Of a stretch of DNA of 64,000 nt, positions 1 to 8,933 are shown in pieces. The position numbers and the translations under genes are program-made. The stretch spans positions 62,001-126,000 of the forward strand of contig JBBAWX010000004.1 in assembly GCA_040396955.1 (NCBI GenBank). The letters run 5' to 3'. The DNA is from UBA965 sp040396955. GTDB taxonomy: Bacteria; Chloroflexota; Chloroflexia; Chloroflexales; Roseiflexaceae. A model generated the notes under the pieces. It had not been told where the DNA came from, did not search any database, and saw only the letters and a program-made list of their open reading frames with translations. How positions within the stretch are numbered: position 1 is the stretch's first letter; each line of letters begins with the position of its first letter.

Positions 1-2
1 AT

Positions 3-1583
3 GTCGACAACAGCCCGCCCGACGGGCGGTGGTTGGGCGTCATTGAGCGCTGGAACGCCAATCACACCGACATCGTGATGCGCAGTGCCACCCTCAGCGA
101 GTGGTTTGACTGGATTACCGCGCATGATGCGCACCCACCTCAGTATCGTGCCGCATGGCCCGATCATTGGGCGCACGGCTTGGGTTCCATGACTGCAGCC
201 ATCGGCCAAGCGCGTCGCAGTCAGCGGCGGAGGGCTGGGGTCGGTGCCGTGGTTGCCGAAAGCGGAGATGCACTCGCACAGCAATACCTCGACCAGGCCA
301 TGAACCACGAGCGTTTTGCTCTGGAGCATACGTTTAATGCGTGGTTGACGACGGCGCGTCCAGCGGCGTCGGTGGTGGCCTTTCAACAGGCCTTCAAAGA
401 GCTCCATTTTCATCGCACCGAGTTGATGCTCGACGAAGCGGCTGCGCGTGCGTTGCGGGTCATTCACCCACGGCGATCTGCGCCCACCTTGGTGGTAGAT
501 GTGCCCGTGGCTGATGCGCTGGTACATTTTGGGGCAGGCGATGTGCCCCTTGATCAGGCCACCCAGGTACTCCGGAGTGGTGATGGTCGCGAGGTGCCCT
601 TTCAGCGTAGTCATAGTGGGTTGCCCGCCTTCGTCTGTCAACTTATCGGATTTCGTCCAGGGCGATATCAATTTACGCTGGAGCCCAAAAGCGCAACCGC
701 CCCCATTTCTGGTGAATCGGCCACGCTACGTCTGCACAACGCCGATTGGGAGTTGCACCTCGATGCCACCACGGGTGGGTTATCTCGCTTCGTCGATCGA
801 CACATTCAGCACGATTGGGTGGCGACGCATCAGCGCACATTTGGGCAAATGGTGCATGAGCAGGTCGTGCATCCACAAGGGCGTCAGGCAGTGAGTACCA
901 TGGCCATGCTGAAAAGTTGGGGGGTGGCCGGGCCGTTGTTGGCTGCCTACCCCGATGAACACATTTCTACCCAGAGTGTGCCTCATCTGACACGCATGGC
1001 ACAGCGGACAACGGGATCGGTCTTTGATGCGTTGATTTGGCATGGTGCCAGCGAGCGCCTCGGCAAATTGCGCACTGAGTGGCGCCTCTATCATCATGGT
1101 GGCTTGGTTGAGCTCCACATGGAGTGGGATAAGGTGTGGAGTGATATGCCCGAGGCCGTGTACGTGGCCTTCCCCTTCAATGCGCCTGATGCCATGCTCC
1201 AACTCGAAAGCAGTGGTGGCTTCTTTACGCCGGGGTCGCATGCCGAAGGCGGGCAAATCCCCGGTACGTGTAATCGTTATTACACGGTTCAGCGGGCGGC
1301 CACTATCGGCAATAAAAACGACCACACCCTGATTTGGGCGCCGCTTGATGCGCCACTAGTGATGCCCAACGAGGTGCTGTTTACACGGTGGGAAGTGGCG
1401 CCATGGCAGTGGAATGGCCTGTTGGCCTCCATGCCCGTCAATCATTACTGGCATACCAATTTTCCCACCAGCCAACGTGGACCAATCATGCTCCGCTATT
1501 TGTTTGCGAGTAGCCGTGGTGCACACACGCGTGATGCGGCGCTTGCCAATCTCATGCCGTACGAGGCGCTTGGGTGGCGGTAA
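3..1583 (+). CDS. GH38-like / DUF5054 family protein, 3' part (5' end cut by window edge)
   Basis: The reading frame is open from the first bases of the window, so the true start lies outside it; a TTG at 33 is in frame but is not a convincing start. About 527 codons are visible. Near the start the protein reads NANHTDIVMRSATLSEWF, followed by AWPDHWAHGLGS, which I recognise as the pattern of DUF5054/GH38-like proteins related to alpha-mannosidases. The rest looks like the beta-rich C-terminal half of such enzymes. No nucleophile can be assigned because the N-terminal catalytic part is missing. The next gene starts 13 bases downstream, so the two are probably co-transcribed. A carbohydrate-active role is inferred from family resemblance only. 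Confidence 0.6.
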   Translation, partial: VDNSPPDGRWLGVIERWNANHTDIVMRSATLSEWFDWITAHDAHPPQYRAAWPDHWAHGLGSMTAAIGQARRSQRRRAGVGAVVAESGDALAQQYLDQAMNHERFALEHTFNAWLTTARPAASVVAFQQAFKELHFHRTELMLDEAAARALRVIHPRRSAPTLVVDVPVADALVHFGAGDVPLDQATQVLRSGDGREVPFQRSHSGLPAFVCQLIGFRPGRYQFTLEPKSATAPISGESATLRLHNADWELHLDATTGGLSRFVDRHIQHDWVATHQRTFGQMVHEQVVHPQGRQAVSTMAMLKSWGVAGPLLAAYPDEHISTQSVPHLTRMAQRTTGSVFDALIWHGASERLGKLRTEWRLYHHGGLVELHMEWDKVWSDMPEAVYVAFPFNAPDAMLQLESSGGFFTPGSHAEGGQIPGTCNRYYTVQRAATIGNKNDHTLIWAPLDAPLVMPNEVLFTRWEVAPWQWNGLLASMPVNHYWHTNFPTSQRGPIMLRYLFASSRGAHTRDAALANLMPYEALGWR

Positions 1584-1595
1584 GGAGGGAACACC

Positions 1596-2324
1596 ATGCT
1601 TGCACTTATTTCGGCCGGTTGGGGACCCGGTTGTTTGTCACATGCCGGAATCGCACTCATCAACGATGTGTATCGTGTGGAAACGTTTGCGCTTGACGCA
1701 ATCACACGAGATCAGGTCGGCAAACTTCATTCGTTGTGTCATCATGCTCCGTTGCACAACGAATGGAAAGAATCTGATTTGATTGAAGCAGCCGCACGTG
1801 CACTCAAACTTGCCCAACGTGATGAACGAGCGGCTTTGATTACACCGTCAGGCCCAATAAGTGCCACCATTTGGCCGGTGGTACGCGAAGCGGCTGCCAC
1901 ACTCGGAGTGCCTGTAGTCGTTGCCCATGGGCTTGGATTGGCGGAGTCAATGGCCACGTGTTTGCAACTGCCCGTGCTCCCAACGGTCGACATGCGTGAT
2001 TCACTGTCTGATTTTGCAGTTGTGACGTGTCTGCCCGAACTCGTGGTAGCGACGCATATCGGCAATTTGGCAGACGTTTCTACGCTCTACGAGGGTCATG
2101 TGTGTTTGTATAAGGTCAACCTGGCTACGCGGCATGTCCAGGCGGTGTCACTTGAGGCACCGCCACCGGCGACCACTCACGACCTGTATGTGGCCACTCG
2201 ACACATGTTTCAGCATGCGGATGATGCGTCACAATCGGAAGGGCAAGACGTGTCTGATGTGCTCTCGTCGCAGGCCGATTGGGTGGAATTATTCAACAAT
2301 CTGACGGAGGCAATCCGTGATTGA
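1596..2324 (+). CDS. Possible tetrapyrrole-methylase-fold protein (YabN/MazG N-domain-like)
   Basis: This 242-aa protein starts at an ATG preceded by a good AAGGAGG Shine-Dalgarno sequence. It opens with ISAGWGPGCLSHAGIALIN, which recalls the glycine-rich VGLGPGD start of SAM-dependent tetrapyrrole methylases and of the YabN N-terminal domain. It continues with ALITPSGPISATIWPVV and a GVPVVVAHGLG segment, placed like the PGHP and GV.G motifs of that fold. The match is structural and loose, and the SAM-binding residues cannot be verified. The gene lies between the DUF5054-like gene and a membrane protein, and its last 8 bases overlap the next start. The function is unknown; a nucleotide or tetrapyrrole modifying enzyme is one option. 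Confidence 0.35.
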   Translation: MLALISAGWGPGCLSHAGIALINDVYRVETFALDAITRDQVGKLHSLCHHAPLHNEWKESDLIEAAARALKLAQRDERAALITPSGPISATIWPVVREAAATLGVPVVVAHGLGLAESMATCLQLPVLPTVDMRDSLSDFAVVTCLPELVVATHIGNLADVSTLYEGHVCLYKVNLATRHVQAVSLEAPPPATTHDLYVATRHMFQHADDASQSEGQDVSDVLSSQADWVELFNNLTEAIRD

Positions 2325-3741
2325 TACGACAACGGTGGCCGCGCTATTGGCCCAGGTGCAAGCGTTGTCTGTGCGCGTGCAAAAACCGTTCCGTACGGCA
2401 CGGTGGTGGTTGTTTTTTGCCGTAGCAGTAGTAAGCATGGTGACCGGTATTTTGGGCGGTGTATCGGCGCTACAACGTGTGGACACACAGCCGATCGCCC
2501 TCGGGATCTTGCTCTGTGCGCTCACCGTAGTGGTGCTGCGCATACTGTTACGGCGGAAGGGCGCGGCCGTGACGCCCCTGTGGCATCCACACCGTTCGCT
2601 GGCTCTTCCACCAACGGCATCTGCGCACGTCGTAGCGACCGCTCACGTACCACAGTGGCACATCTGGATGAGTCGATGGGTGCGCTATGTGGATTTTTTG
2701 CTGTGGGTACTTATGGCCGGTGTCCTTGTGTGTGCTGCCTCCGTGCTGTGCGTGTTTTCGCTCTTTGGTCTATGGGATGGCCTACAATCTGGTGTCGACA
2801 TCTCAGACGTCGTATTGGTCATGGGCGTGGTTGGGCCGGTGTTGAGTGTTCGGAGTGGTGTGTCGCGCTGGCAGGCGCGTCATCAGGGATCTCGCCAACG
2901 CATGCAATCATGCATGGAAACACTACGCAACGCTTTGGCAGCACTCAATAATGCGTTTCGCATGGTGCGTGAAACCACCACCACCGTGGCGCGTGTGGGA
3001 GCCAACACAATGGCCTCTGGGGTGGTGGCCGTCACTACTACGGCCGCCATGACGGCTGCAGTGGCCGGTGTGGGATATGTGGCCTTTGACACAGCGCCAC
3101 GCGCCATCATCGCCACAGGCAAGGTGGTGCCGCTACCCATGGAAGTCGCGTTGCTCGCCGGGGAGTCCGGCGTAGAAGTCGGGTTGCGAGGTACCATCGT
3201 GTTGAGTTGCATGAACGATTTCATTGATGCAGACAGCGATGGCGCTGATATGGCTTGCCAACAAGCGGTGCGACAGGTTGATGAATCGTGTGCGACCTGG
3301 GATGGCCGGGAAATGCCGCCGAGTTGTGAGCAACGCATCGTACAGCTGATGCCCGAAATAAAAAATATGGTGTCACACGAGAGTCCAGCGGTCGGCCCCG
3401 AAAGAGCTCGCCCCAACAATCAGCCGCTCTCGCCACTAAATACGCCGAATCCGGCTACTCCTGTGCCGACCACGATGCCTACCATTGGAGATACGGCATC
3501 GCCAACTATGGTTGCTACGGTGGTGCCTTCGTCAACGCCGTTGCCTACTCAGACCGAGCCACCACAATACACGGCCACGGTCGACATGCCTGCTCCGGCA
3601 CCGCTAGAGCCAATACGGCCCCCCAACATGACTCAATTACCAGGACAGGGCGGGAATGCTCCGGAGACGCCCATCGTACGTGGCCCGAACAATAATCCAC
3701 AAGGAACACCGTTAGATACCCCCATCGCCGGGAATCCGTGA
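2317..3741 (+). CDS. Membrane protein with Pro/Thr-rich C-terminal tail, function unknown
   Basis: The start is a GTG overlapping the previous stop, preceded by GGAGG, so the pair is translationally coupled. The 474-aa product has hydrophobic segments near residues 28-50, 57-75, 120-150 and 165-180. A middle region (about 205-260) is rich in Ala, Thr and Val and could hold another membrane segment. Residues 290-345 contain several cysteines (SCMNDFID, ADMACQQ, ESCATW, PSCEQR), possibly disulphides of an exported domain. The last ~120 residues are rich in Pro and Thr (for example PTQTEPPQYTATVDMP), typical of a disordered surface-exposed linker. No catalytic motif is visible and I do not recognise the family. 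Confidence 0.6.
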   Translation: MIDTTTVAALLAQVQALSVRVQKPFRTARWWLFFAVAVVSMVTGILGGVSALQRVDTQPIALGILLCALTVVVLRILLRRKGAAVTPLWHPHRSLALPPTASAHVVATAHVPQWHIWMSRWVRYVDFLLWVLMAGVLVCAASVLCVFSLFGLWDGLQSGVDISDVVLVMGVVGPVLSVRSGVSRWQARHQGSRQRMQSCMETLRNALAALNNAFRMVRETTTTVARVGANTMASGVVAVTTTAAMTAAVAGVGYVAFDTAPRAIIATGKVVPLPMEVALLAGESGVEVGLRGTIVLSCMNDFIDADSDGADMACQQAVRQVDESCATWDGREMPPSCEQRIVQLMPEIKNMVSHESPAVGPERARPNNQPLSPLNTPNPATPVPTTMPTIGDTASPTMVATVVPSSTPLPTQTEPPQYTATVDMPAPAPLEPIRPPNMTQLPGQGGNAPETPIVRGPNNNPQGTPLDTPIAGNP

Positions 3742-3869
3742 CCACGATGTGCATCACACCTACGTGTGTGCAGGAAAATCGTACACGATGAAAATGGGTT
3801 CGCTGCCTGTGTTATATGGCTCTGTAATCATTGGTTTTGTGGCTTCGTACAACCTAGAAAGAGTGCTTC

Positions 3870-5009
3870 ATGTCTGCTCATGATCAAGAATCCGGCCCAT
3901 CCACGCGCAGTGTACATGCGGGTTGGCAACCCGACCCGGCCACGGGTGCGGTCAAACGCCCGCTGGTGATGGCCAACAGTTATGTGCTCCCACCCAACGG
4001 TGATTGGGATGCAGTGCCCTTTGGGTATGCGCGTGACTTGAACCCGAACGCCCGTTGGCTCGAAGAGCGGTTGCTGGCACTTGAGCACGGCGAAGACTGC
4101 GTGGTGACGGCGAGTGGGGTGAGTGCCATCAACGGCACATTTATGGCGCTCTTGAGCGCTGGCGACCATCTCATCTGCTCCGATATCGCCTATATTTCGG
4201 TGCGTACCATGTTGCTCGAGCACTTCCCACAGCGCTTCGGCATTGCCACCACACTGGTGGATACGTCGGATCTCGCCGCGGTGGCGGCGGCCATCCGCCC
4301 CAACACCAAGCTCATCCATGTGGAAACCCCCGGTAATCCGACCACGCGCATCAGTGACATTGCCGCAATTGCCACACTTGCGCATCAACATGGTGCGCTC
4401 TGCACGGTCGATAGTACGTGGTCGGGTTTGACCACGCAACAGCCACTGCAACTCGGGGCCGACATCGTCATGCATAGTATTTCAAAGTATGTGAATGGGC
4501 ACGGTGATGCGCTCGGTGGTGCCGTGATTGGCCCCAAAACACTGCTCGACCAGGTACGGCGTTTTGTGGTGAAAGACATGGGCGCTTGTATCAGTCCATT
4601 TAACGCATGGCAAATCATGCGCGGCATGGCCACATTGCCGTTGCGCATGGAGCGCCACAATGCTAATGCCATGCACGTCGCACAGTTTTTGGCCAATCAC
4701 CCACAAGTGGCCTGGGTGCGCTACCCGGGGCTTGCGCAACACCCCAATCACGCCACGGCCGCCAAGCAGATGCACGGGTATTCGGGCATGCTCAATTTCG
4801 ACCTCGTAGACCCTACCAAACGCGCTGATTTTATTGCCAATTTGCACATTTTTGTGCATGCGGTCAGCCTTGGCCACGACGAAAGCTTGATTTTCGTCTA
4901 CAACGACTATGCCGGCCAAGAGTTCTTCCGGGTCAGTATTGGCATCGAAGATAGTGCGGATCTGGTGGCAGATTTGGCACAGGCACTCGCCGCGATTGCT
5001 CCAGCGTAA
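3870..5009 (+). CDS. Cys/Met-metabolism PLP enzyme (cystathionine gamma-synthase/lyase family)
   Basis: The 379-aa product is a full-length fold-type I PLP enzyme of the trans-sulfuration family (MetB, MetC, MetZ, methionine gamma-lyase). It begins with a STRSVHAG motif. It carries HVETPGNPTTRISD, the loop usually contacting PLP phosphate and substrate, and the PLP lysine sits in HSISKYVNGHGDALGG. The C-terminal FRVSIGIEDSADLVADL is the usual active-site arginine segment. The exact reaction (cystathionine synthase, beta/gamma-lyase or O-acylhomoserine sulfhydrylase) cannot be read from these motifs. The Shine-Dalgarno is weak (AAAGAG). The gene appears monocistronic, with its own terminator at 5042-5068. 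Confidence 0.85.
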   Translation: MSAHDQESGPSTRSVHAGWQPDPATGAVKRPLVMANSYVLPPNGDWDAVPFGYARDLNPNARWLEERLLALEHGEDCVVTASGVSAINGTFMALLSAGDHLICSDIAYISVRTMLLEHFPQRFGIATTLVDTSDLAAVAAAIRPNTKLIHVETPGNPTTRISDIAAIATLAHQHGALCTVDSTWSGLTTQQPLQLGADIVMHSISKYVNGHGDALGGAVIGPKTLLDQVRRFVVKDMGACISPFNAWQIMRGMATLPLRMERHNANAMHVAQFLANHPQVAWVRYPGLAQHPNHATAAKQMHGYSGMLNFDLVDPTKRADFIANLHIFVHAVSLGHDESLIFVYNDYAGQEFFRVSIGIEDSADLVADLAQALAAIAPA

Positions 5010-5041
5010 TCTACCGCATCTCGATGCGCTTTCTGGTATGA

Positions 5042-5068
5042 CCCACGGGCACTGCACAGGCCCGTGGG
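5042..5068 (+). terminator. Rho-independent terminator after the Cys/Met PLP gene
   Basis: A nine-base GC-rich stem, CCCACGGGC paired with GCCCGTGGG, is followed by the pyrimidine-rich run CTCTTACTTTTCTCTT. Confidence 0.8.
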
Positions 5069-5163
5069 CTCTTACTTTTCTCTTATCTGCGTATCATAAA
5101 GCGAAGCGTATAATGAGCCCACAACGACGGAATCGTTGTGATATATGGATAGGGAGGTGTGCC

Positions 5164-6018
5164 ATGGTGCGCATGACCACACAGGTATTGACCTGTATTG
5201 ATGGCTCGAATTATCTTGAGAGCGTCTGTCAGCATGCGGCATGGATGGCGAAGGGTGAGCGCGCCCCCATTCATTTGCTCAATGTGCAAGCCCCTTTTCA
5301 AGATTGGCCGGCGCCGACTACCTACGCTGATGCTATTGGCATGGCCGGATTGATGGATCAATTTGCCGAACTCGAGGCTGCGCACAAAAAGCTTGAGCTC
5401 CAACGGAGTAACTTGGTTATCAAGCACGCAGAAGGAATGCTCCAAGCCAGTGGACTGACGTACACGGTCGCACAGCCGGTAGGTGCGTTGGTAGATACTG
5501 TTGCTGAGCGAGCCGATGCCGAGACGGTGATTGTCATCGGTAAACGTGGGGAGCACGCCGAGTACGCCGTAGAGCATCTTGGCTCTAACTTGGAGCGTGT
5601 TGTGCGTGTGGCAACGGGACCTGTGTTGGTGGTGTCTCCGCGCTTTCGTCCCATTCGTCGGGTGTTACTCGCTTATGACGGCGGTGGTAACTCCTACAAG
5701 GCGCTCGAGTATGTGATGCACCACCCCATTTTCGCTGATGTGGAGTGCCATGTGTTGGGAATTGGCCACGATGATGAGTCACTCGACCAGCACTTGCACA
5801 AGGCCGTCGGGTTGTTGACACAGGCCAACCGTACTGCAGTGCTTGCGCACATCGACGGTGACCCGGCCGGCGTCATCCAAGACTATATCGTGCAACATGA
5901 CATTGACATGTTGTTGATGGGCGCCTACCGACATTCAGCGCTTCGGCGCTGGTTCATTGGGAGCACGACCAACGAGCTGTTGCAGACCTCACCCGTGTCG
6001 GTCATGCTGTTCCGCTAG
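5164..6018 (+). CDS. Universal stress protein with two tandem UspA domains
   Basis: The ATG at 5164 is chosen because GGGAGG lies just upstream; the open frame runs further 5' but without a better start. A TATAAT at 5109-5114 may be the -10 element. The 284-aa protein has two UspA repeats. The first (about 4-155) ends with GKRGEHAEYAVEHLGSN followed by the hydrophobic strand PVLVVS. The second (about 160-284) ends with MGAYRHSALRRWFIGSTTN and PVSVMLF. These segments correspond to the G-2X-G-9X-G(S/T) nucleotide-binding region of ATP-binding Usp proteins. It is a soluble stress or energy-state protein; the specific role is not shown by context, as the gene stands alone between two hairpins. 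Confidence 0.88.
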   Translation: MVRMTTQVLTCIDGSNYLESVCQHAAWMAKGERAPIHLLNVQAPFQDWPAPTTYADAIGMAGLMDQFAELEAAHKKLELQRSNLVIKHAEGMLQASGLTYTVAQPVGALVDTVAERADAETVIVIGKRGEHAEYAVEHLGSNLERVVRVATGPVLVVSPRFRPIRRVLLAYDGGGNSYKALEYVMHHPIFADVECHVLGIGHDDESLDQHLHKAVGLLTQANRTAVLAHIDGDPAGVIQDYIVQHDIDMLLMGAYRHSALRRWFIGSTTNELLQTSPVSVMLFR

Positions 6019-6026
6019 CACGGTTT

Positions 6027-6056
6027 GCCGCCCCCGAGTTGATACTCGGGGGCGGC
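6027..6056. terminator. Bidirectional terminator between convergent genes
   Basis: A 13-base perfect stem (GCCGCCCCCGAGT with ACTCGGGGGCGGC, loop TGAT) lies between the stop of the universal stress gene and the stop of the convergent lipoprotein gene at 6072. Confidence 0.8.
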
Positions 6057-6071
6057 GTGTGTTTGATAGGG

Positions 6072-6946
6072 CTACGGTTGCGTATAGGGGAGCGCACAAA
6101 TGCCGTTTTGGAGCACATCGGGTGGGTATGGGCTAGGTGGATTGAGTGCATTCCACGACTGCATGATTTCTTTGATTTGGGTATCTGTAGTGCTTGCAAT
6201 TGGCTGGCTCAGCAAACGGAGCGGGCACTCAGATTGGAGTCCTTGCGCGGTCTGTGCGAGCACCATCAGCTCGAAGCGCGCAAAATCTTCTTTGCATTCC
6301 CATTTTCCGAGCGTAGCAATCACATCTCCGGCCTTGAACGTCGCCCCCTTCGTGCGCAAGTTGTCTAGGGGAATAACATGATCGAGTGATACCGATGGGT
6401 AATTTGGGTCTTCATTAGTTGGTAGCAGGTACATTTCGCTGTCGCATGATTCGGCTTGGTCGCGGACTTCAAGCACGCGACCATCGAAGGGGGCACGTAC
6501 CTCTCCACCAACTGGGAGAAAGTCAAACATCAATGTGGGCTCGATTTTACCGTCGTATTCTGTACCAAAAATATGGATTGGCTGATAGCGATTGGCTGGC
6601 CAGCCATTGAGATCGAGTGTGGTCCATGTGGCTGGTAGGGTTGAGATATCATACGGTAACTGTGCAAGTTGCAGTGGGGTTGCTGGGATTGGGGTCGCTG
6701 GGATTGNNNNNNNNNNNNNNNNNNNNNNNNNNNNNNNNNNNNNNNNNNNNNNNNNNNNNNNNNNNNNNNNNNNNNNNNNNNNNNNNNNNNNNNNNNNNNN
6801 NNNNNNGCTGGGATTGGGGTCGCTGGGATTGAGGTCTCCGGGATTGAGGTTGCTGGTGTGGTAGTGCTACAAGCGATGAGTAAGGTGGTCATTAGGATGG
6901 CCAAGCATCGCTGGCTTTGCCTACGTATCGTTTGAGGAACGAGCAT
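6072..6946 (-). CDS. Lipoprotein with IPATP repeats and M23-like C-terminal domain (contains assembly gap)
   Basis: Translation begins MLVPQTIRRQSQRCLAILM and reaches the lipobox LLIAC, so a lipid-anchored secreted protein is expected. After the cysteine come Thr/Pro repeats (TPATSIPETSIPATPIP). A run of 100 N interrupts the gene at 6707-6806, and the same repeat resumes beyond it. The C-terminal ~190 residues contain VGGEVRAPFDGRVLEVRDQ and, later, GATFKAGDVIATLGK. This is the two-part beta-barrel signature of lysostaphin/M23 peptidase-like or lipoyl-like domains. I do not see the HxH zinc motif of active M23 enzymes. The parts on the two sides are in different frames only because the N run has an arbitrary length. 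I treat it as one intact gene. Confidence 0.7.
6707..6806. other. Assembly gap (100 N) inside a 15-bp tandem repeat
   Basis: The gap is flanked on both sides by the same 25 bases (GCTGGGATTGGGGTC followed by GCTGGGATTG). They are part of a 15-bp tandem repeat coding for IPATP on the minus strand. The number of repeats is therefore unknown. Confidence 0.95.
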
Positions 6947-7010
6947 GATAGACCTCCCATAATTGATGGTAAGTGTTTACATTTATCGCTATCATACTAC
7001 AAAGAAAAAC

Positions 7011-7043
7011 CCCTTACCAGCACCTAACAGGTGCTGGTAAGGG
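7011..7043 (-). terminator. Terminator of the GH3 gene
   Basis: A 15-bp perfect stem (CCCTTACCAGCACCT with AGGTGCTGGTAAGGG, loop AAC) is followed on the minus strand by GTTTTTCTTTG. It sits 33 bases downstream of the GH3 stop codon. Confidence 0.9.
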
Positions 7044-7075
7044 TATCGTGTCAAATCATATGGTGCTCGGTAGTA

Positions 7076-8893
7076 TTACCACGTCAACCCGTGGCCGAAG
7101 GGGTACAGTGGGGCAACCGAGTCGTAGGGGAGGTCTTCCTTTTGAGCCTTGACCGCCTCCATCGACGAGGGGAGCTCGAAGGGCAGGGTGCCGCTCGGCG
7201 CCACGCGCCCAAAGATGATGTCACACAGTGCGGCGTCACGCGCCCCAAAGCTCCCCAGCAGGGCTGCAGCGTGCTGGTCGATTTCGGGGATGACGGCTGG
7301 GCGATCGAGGTAGATGTCGACAACTGTGGGGATGCGTTTGAGGAGCGCCAGGATGGGAGCGAGTGCCTCGGGGGTGAAATCAAGCTCACCGCGATGAAAC
7401 AGCATTTCGAGAAACAGACCGTTTTCGGGTAAGTAGTAGGGGGTCTTGAGGCGAATGATGGCCACATCGGCATCCTCCACCTGAGTGACCACGGTGGCGT
7501 ATTGGGCCACAACGGCCACATCCATGCCCTCTACGTAGACCTTTTTGCCCTGCATGCCGTGGGGTAAGAGACCGCCACGGTTGTGCAGTGGCACCACGGC
7601 GCGTCGTTGAGCGGCGTCGCCTGCCGCACGGAACTGAGCATTGCCGACAGTGGCTAGGGCCGTGGGCATATCGATATATGGGTTGTCAAACAACCCCAGG
7701 CGGAATTTGTCACGCAAAATGCGGCGTACGGACTGGTCGATGCGCTCCATGCTCACCTGCCCACTCTCGACGAGTTCGATGATCAGCTCCGGGCATTCTT
7801 CGCCGCCAAATTGATCGACCCCGGCTTCGATGACTCGTTTGACGCGCTCGATGGTGGAGAGGTGCTCGACCCCCCACGCTCGTGCCACCCATACGCCGTT
7901 GGGGAGGTGGAGATCGGTGAGGAGCCCCCAGTCGGTGCACACGACGCCGTCAAAGCCGTATTTTTCACGGAGCAGGCCGGTGATGATGCTCTTGTTGAAG
8001 CCAAAGCCGACTTCTTCGTATGCAGTGCCGATGGGCATGCCGTAGTAGGGCATGATTTGGGCGGTACCCGCCGCAAATGCGGCTTCGAATGGAATGAGGT
8101 GGTAATCGAAGTTGTTGCCCGGGTAGACCTGCTCACGCCCGTAGTAAAAATGCGGGTCTTCGCCGTTGAGCTGTGGCCCACCCCCCGGGAAGTGCTTGGT
8201 CATGCAGAGTACGCTGTGTGCGCCGATGTCATCACCTTGGAAGCCGCGCACATAGGCGTCGGTCAGTCGTGCTGAGCGCTCGGCGTCTTCACCAAACGTT
8301 CCCACAATCCGCGACCAGCGTGGCTCAGTGGCGAGGTCGCACATGGGGTGCAACGCCACATGGATGCCGATGGCGCGGTATTCTTGGCGGGCAATCTCAC
8401 CAAATTGTCGCGTGAGCTCCACATCGTTGATGGCTCCCAGACCAATCGGCTCCGGCCACTGTGAAAAGTGCGGGTTGCCCTGATTGTTGAGGTCCATTTG
8501 CCCCACACCGTGGCGTGGATCCGACGAAATGGTCATCGGGATGCCGAGGCGCGTCTCTTCAGCTTTCTGTTGCAGTGCATTGTGCCAGGTAATCATCTCG
8601 GTGGGCGTGAGCATGTTGCTGAGCCCCTCGTGATTGACATGCCGATCAAAAATCGCCTGTGTCGAAAACGGCCCGCCCCAGGGGGCCTGCCCCTCGAGCA
8701 GCGTACCACCTTCGCCTGCAAAGATCATGTGGTGAAACATGCAACCGGCTTTTTCGGCCAATGTCATCTGCTGGAGCAAATCCTCGACACGGGCGGCCAT
8801 TGGTTGGCGCACATCTTCGTAGATGTCGAGACGCCCGTTGTTGTTCAGATCGCGGAATTCGTGGCCGTCGACGGTGAGCCGTGGTTTGGGCAT
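7076..8893 (-). CDS. Glycoside hydrolase family 3 protein (beta-glucosidase-like)
   Basis: The start at 8893 (MPKPRLTVDG) is preferred over the longer frame because it has a GAAAGAAG ribosome site and avoids overlap with the upstream P450. The product is 605 aa. Near the N-terminus RDLNNNGRLDIYED is an EF-hand-like calcium loop found in some GH3 enzymes. The GH3 core follows with the substrate-loop motif KHFPGGGP and the nucleophile in GVVCTDWG (Asp of TDW, SDW in most members). No signal peptide is seen, so a cytoplasmic glycosidase acting on imported oligosaccharides or glycosides is likely. The P450 gene ends 40 bases upstream on the same strand, and the two may form an operon. Confidence 0.88.
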   Translation of the reverse strand: MPKPRLTVDGHEFRDLNNNGRLDIYEDVRQPMAARVEDLLQQMTLAEKAGCMFHHMIFAGEGGTLLEGQAPWGGPFSTQAIFDRHVNHEGLSNMLTPTEMITWHNALQQKAEETRLGIPMTISSDPRHGVGQMDLNNQGNPHFSQWPEPIGLGAINDVELTRQFGEIARQEYRAIGIHVALHPMCDLATEPRWSRIVGTFGEDAERSARLTDAYVRGFQGDDIGAHSVLCMTKHFPGGGPQLNGEDPHFYYGREQVYPGNNFDYHLIPFEAAFAAGTAQIMPYYGMPIGTAYEEVGFGFNKSIITGLLREKYGFDGVVCTDWGLLTDLHLPNGVWVARAWGVEHLSTIERVKRVIEAGVDQFGGEECPELIIELVESGQVSMERIDQSVRRILRDKFRLGLFDNPYIDMPTALATVGNAQFRAAGDAAQRRAVVPLHNRGGLLPHGMQGKKVYVEGMDVAVVAQYATVVTQVEDADVAIIRLKTPYYLPENGLFLEMLFHRGELDFTPEALAPILALLKRIPTVVDIYLDRPAVIPEIDQHAAALLGSFGARDAALCDIIFGRVAPSGTLPFELPSSMEAVKAQKEDLPYDSVAPLYPFGHGLTW

Positions 8894-8933
8894 TGGATAC
8901 TTCTTTCGTTTTGTGACACCAATGTGGTGTGGT

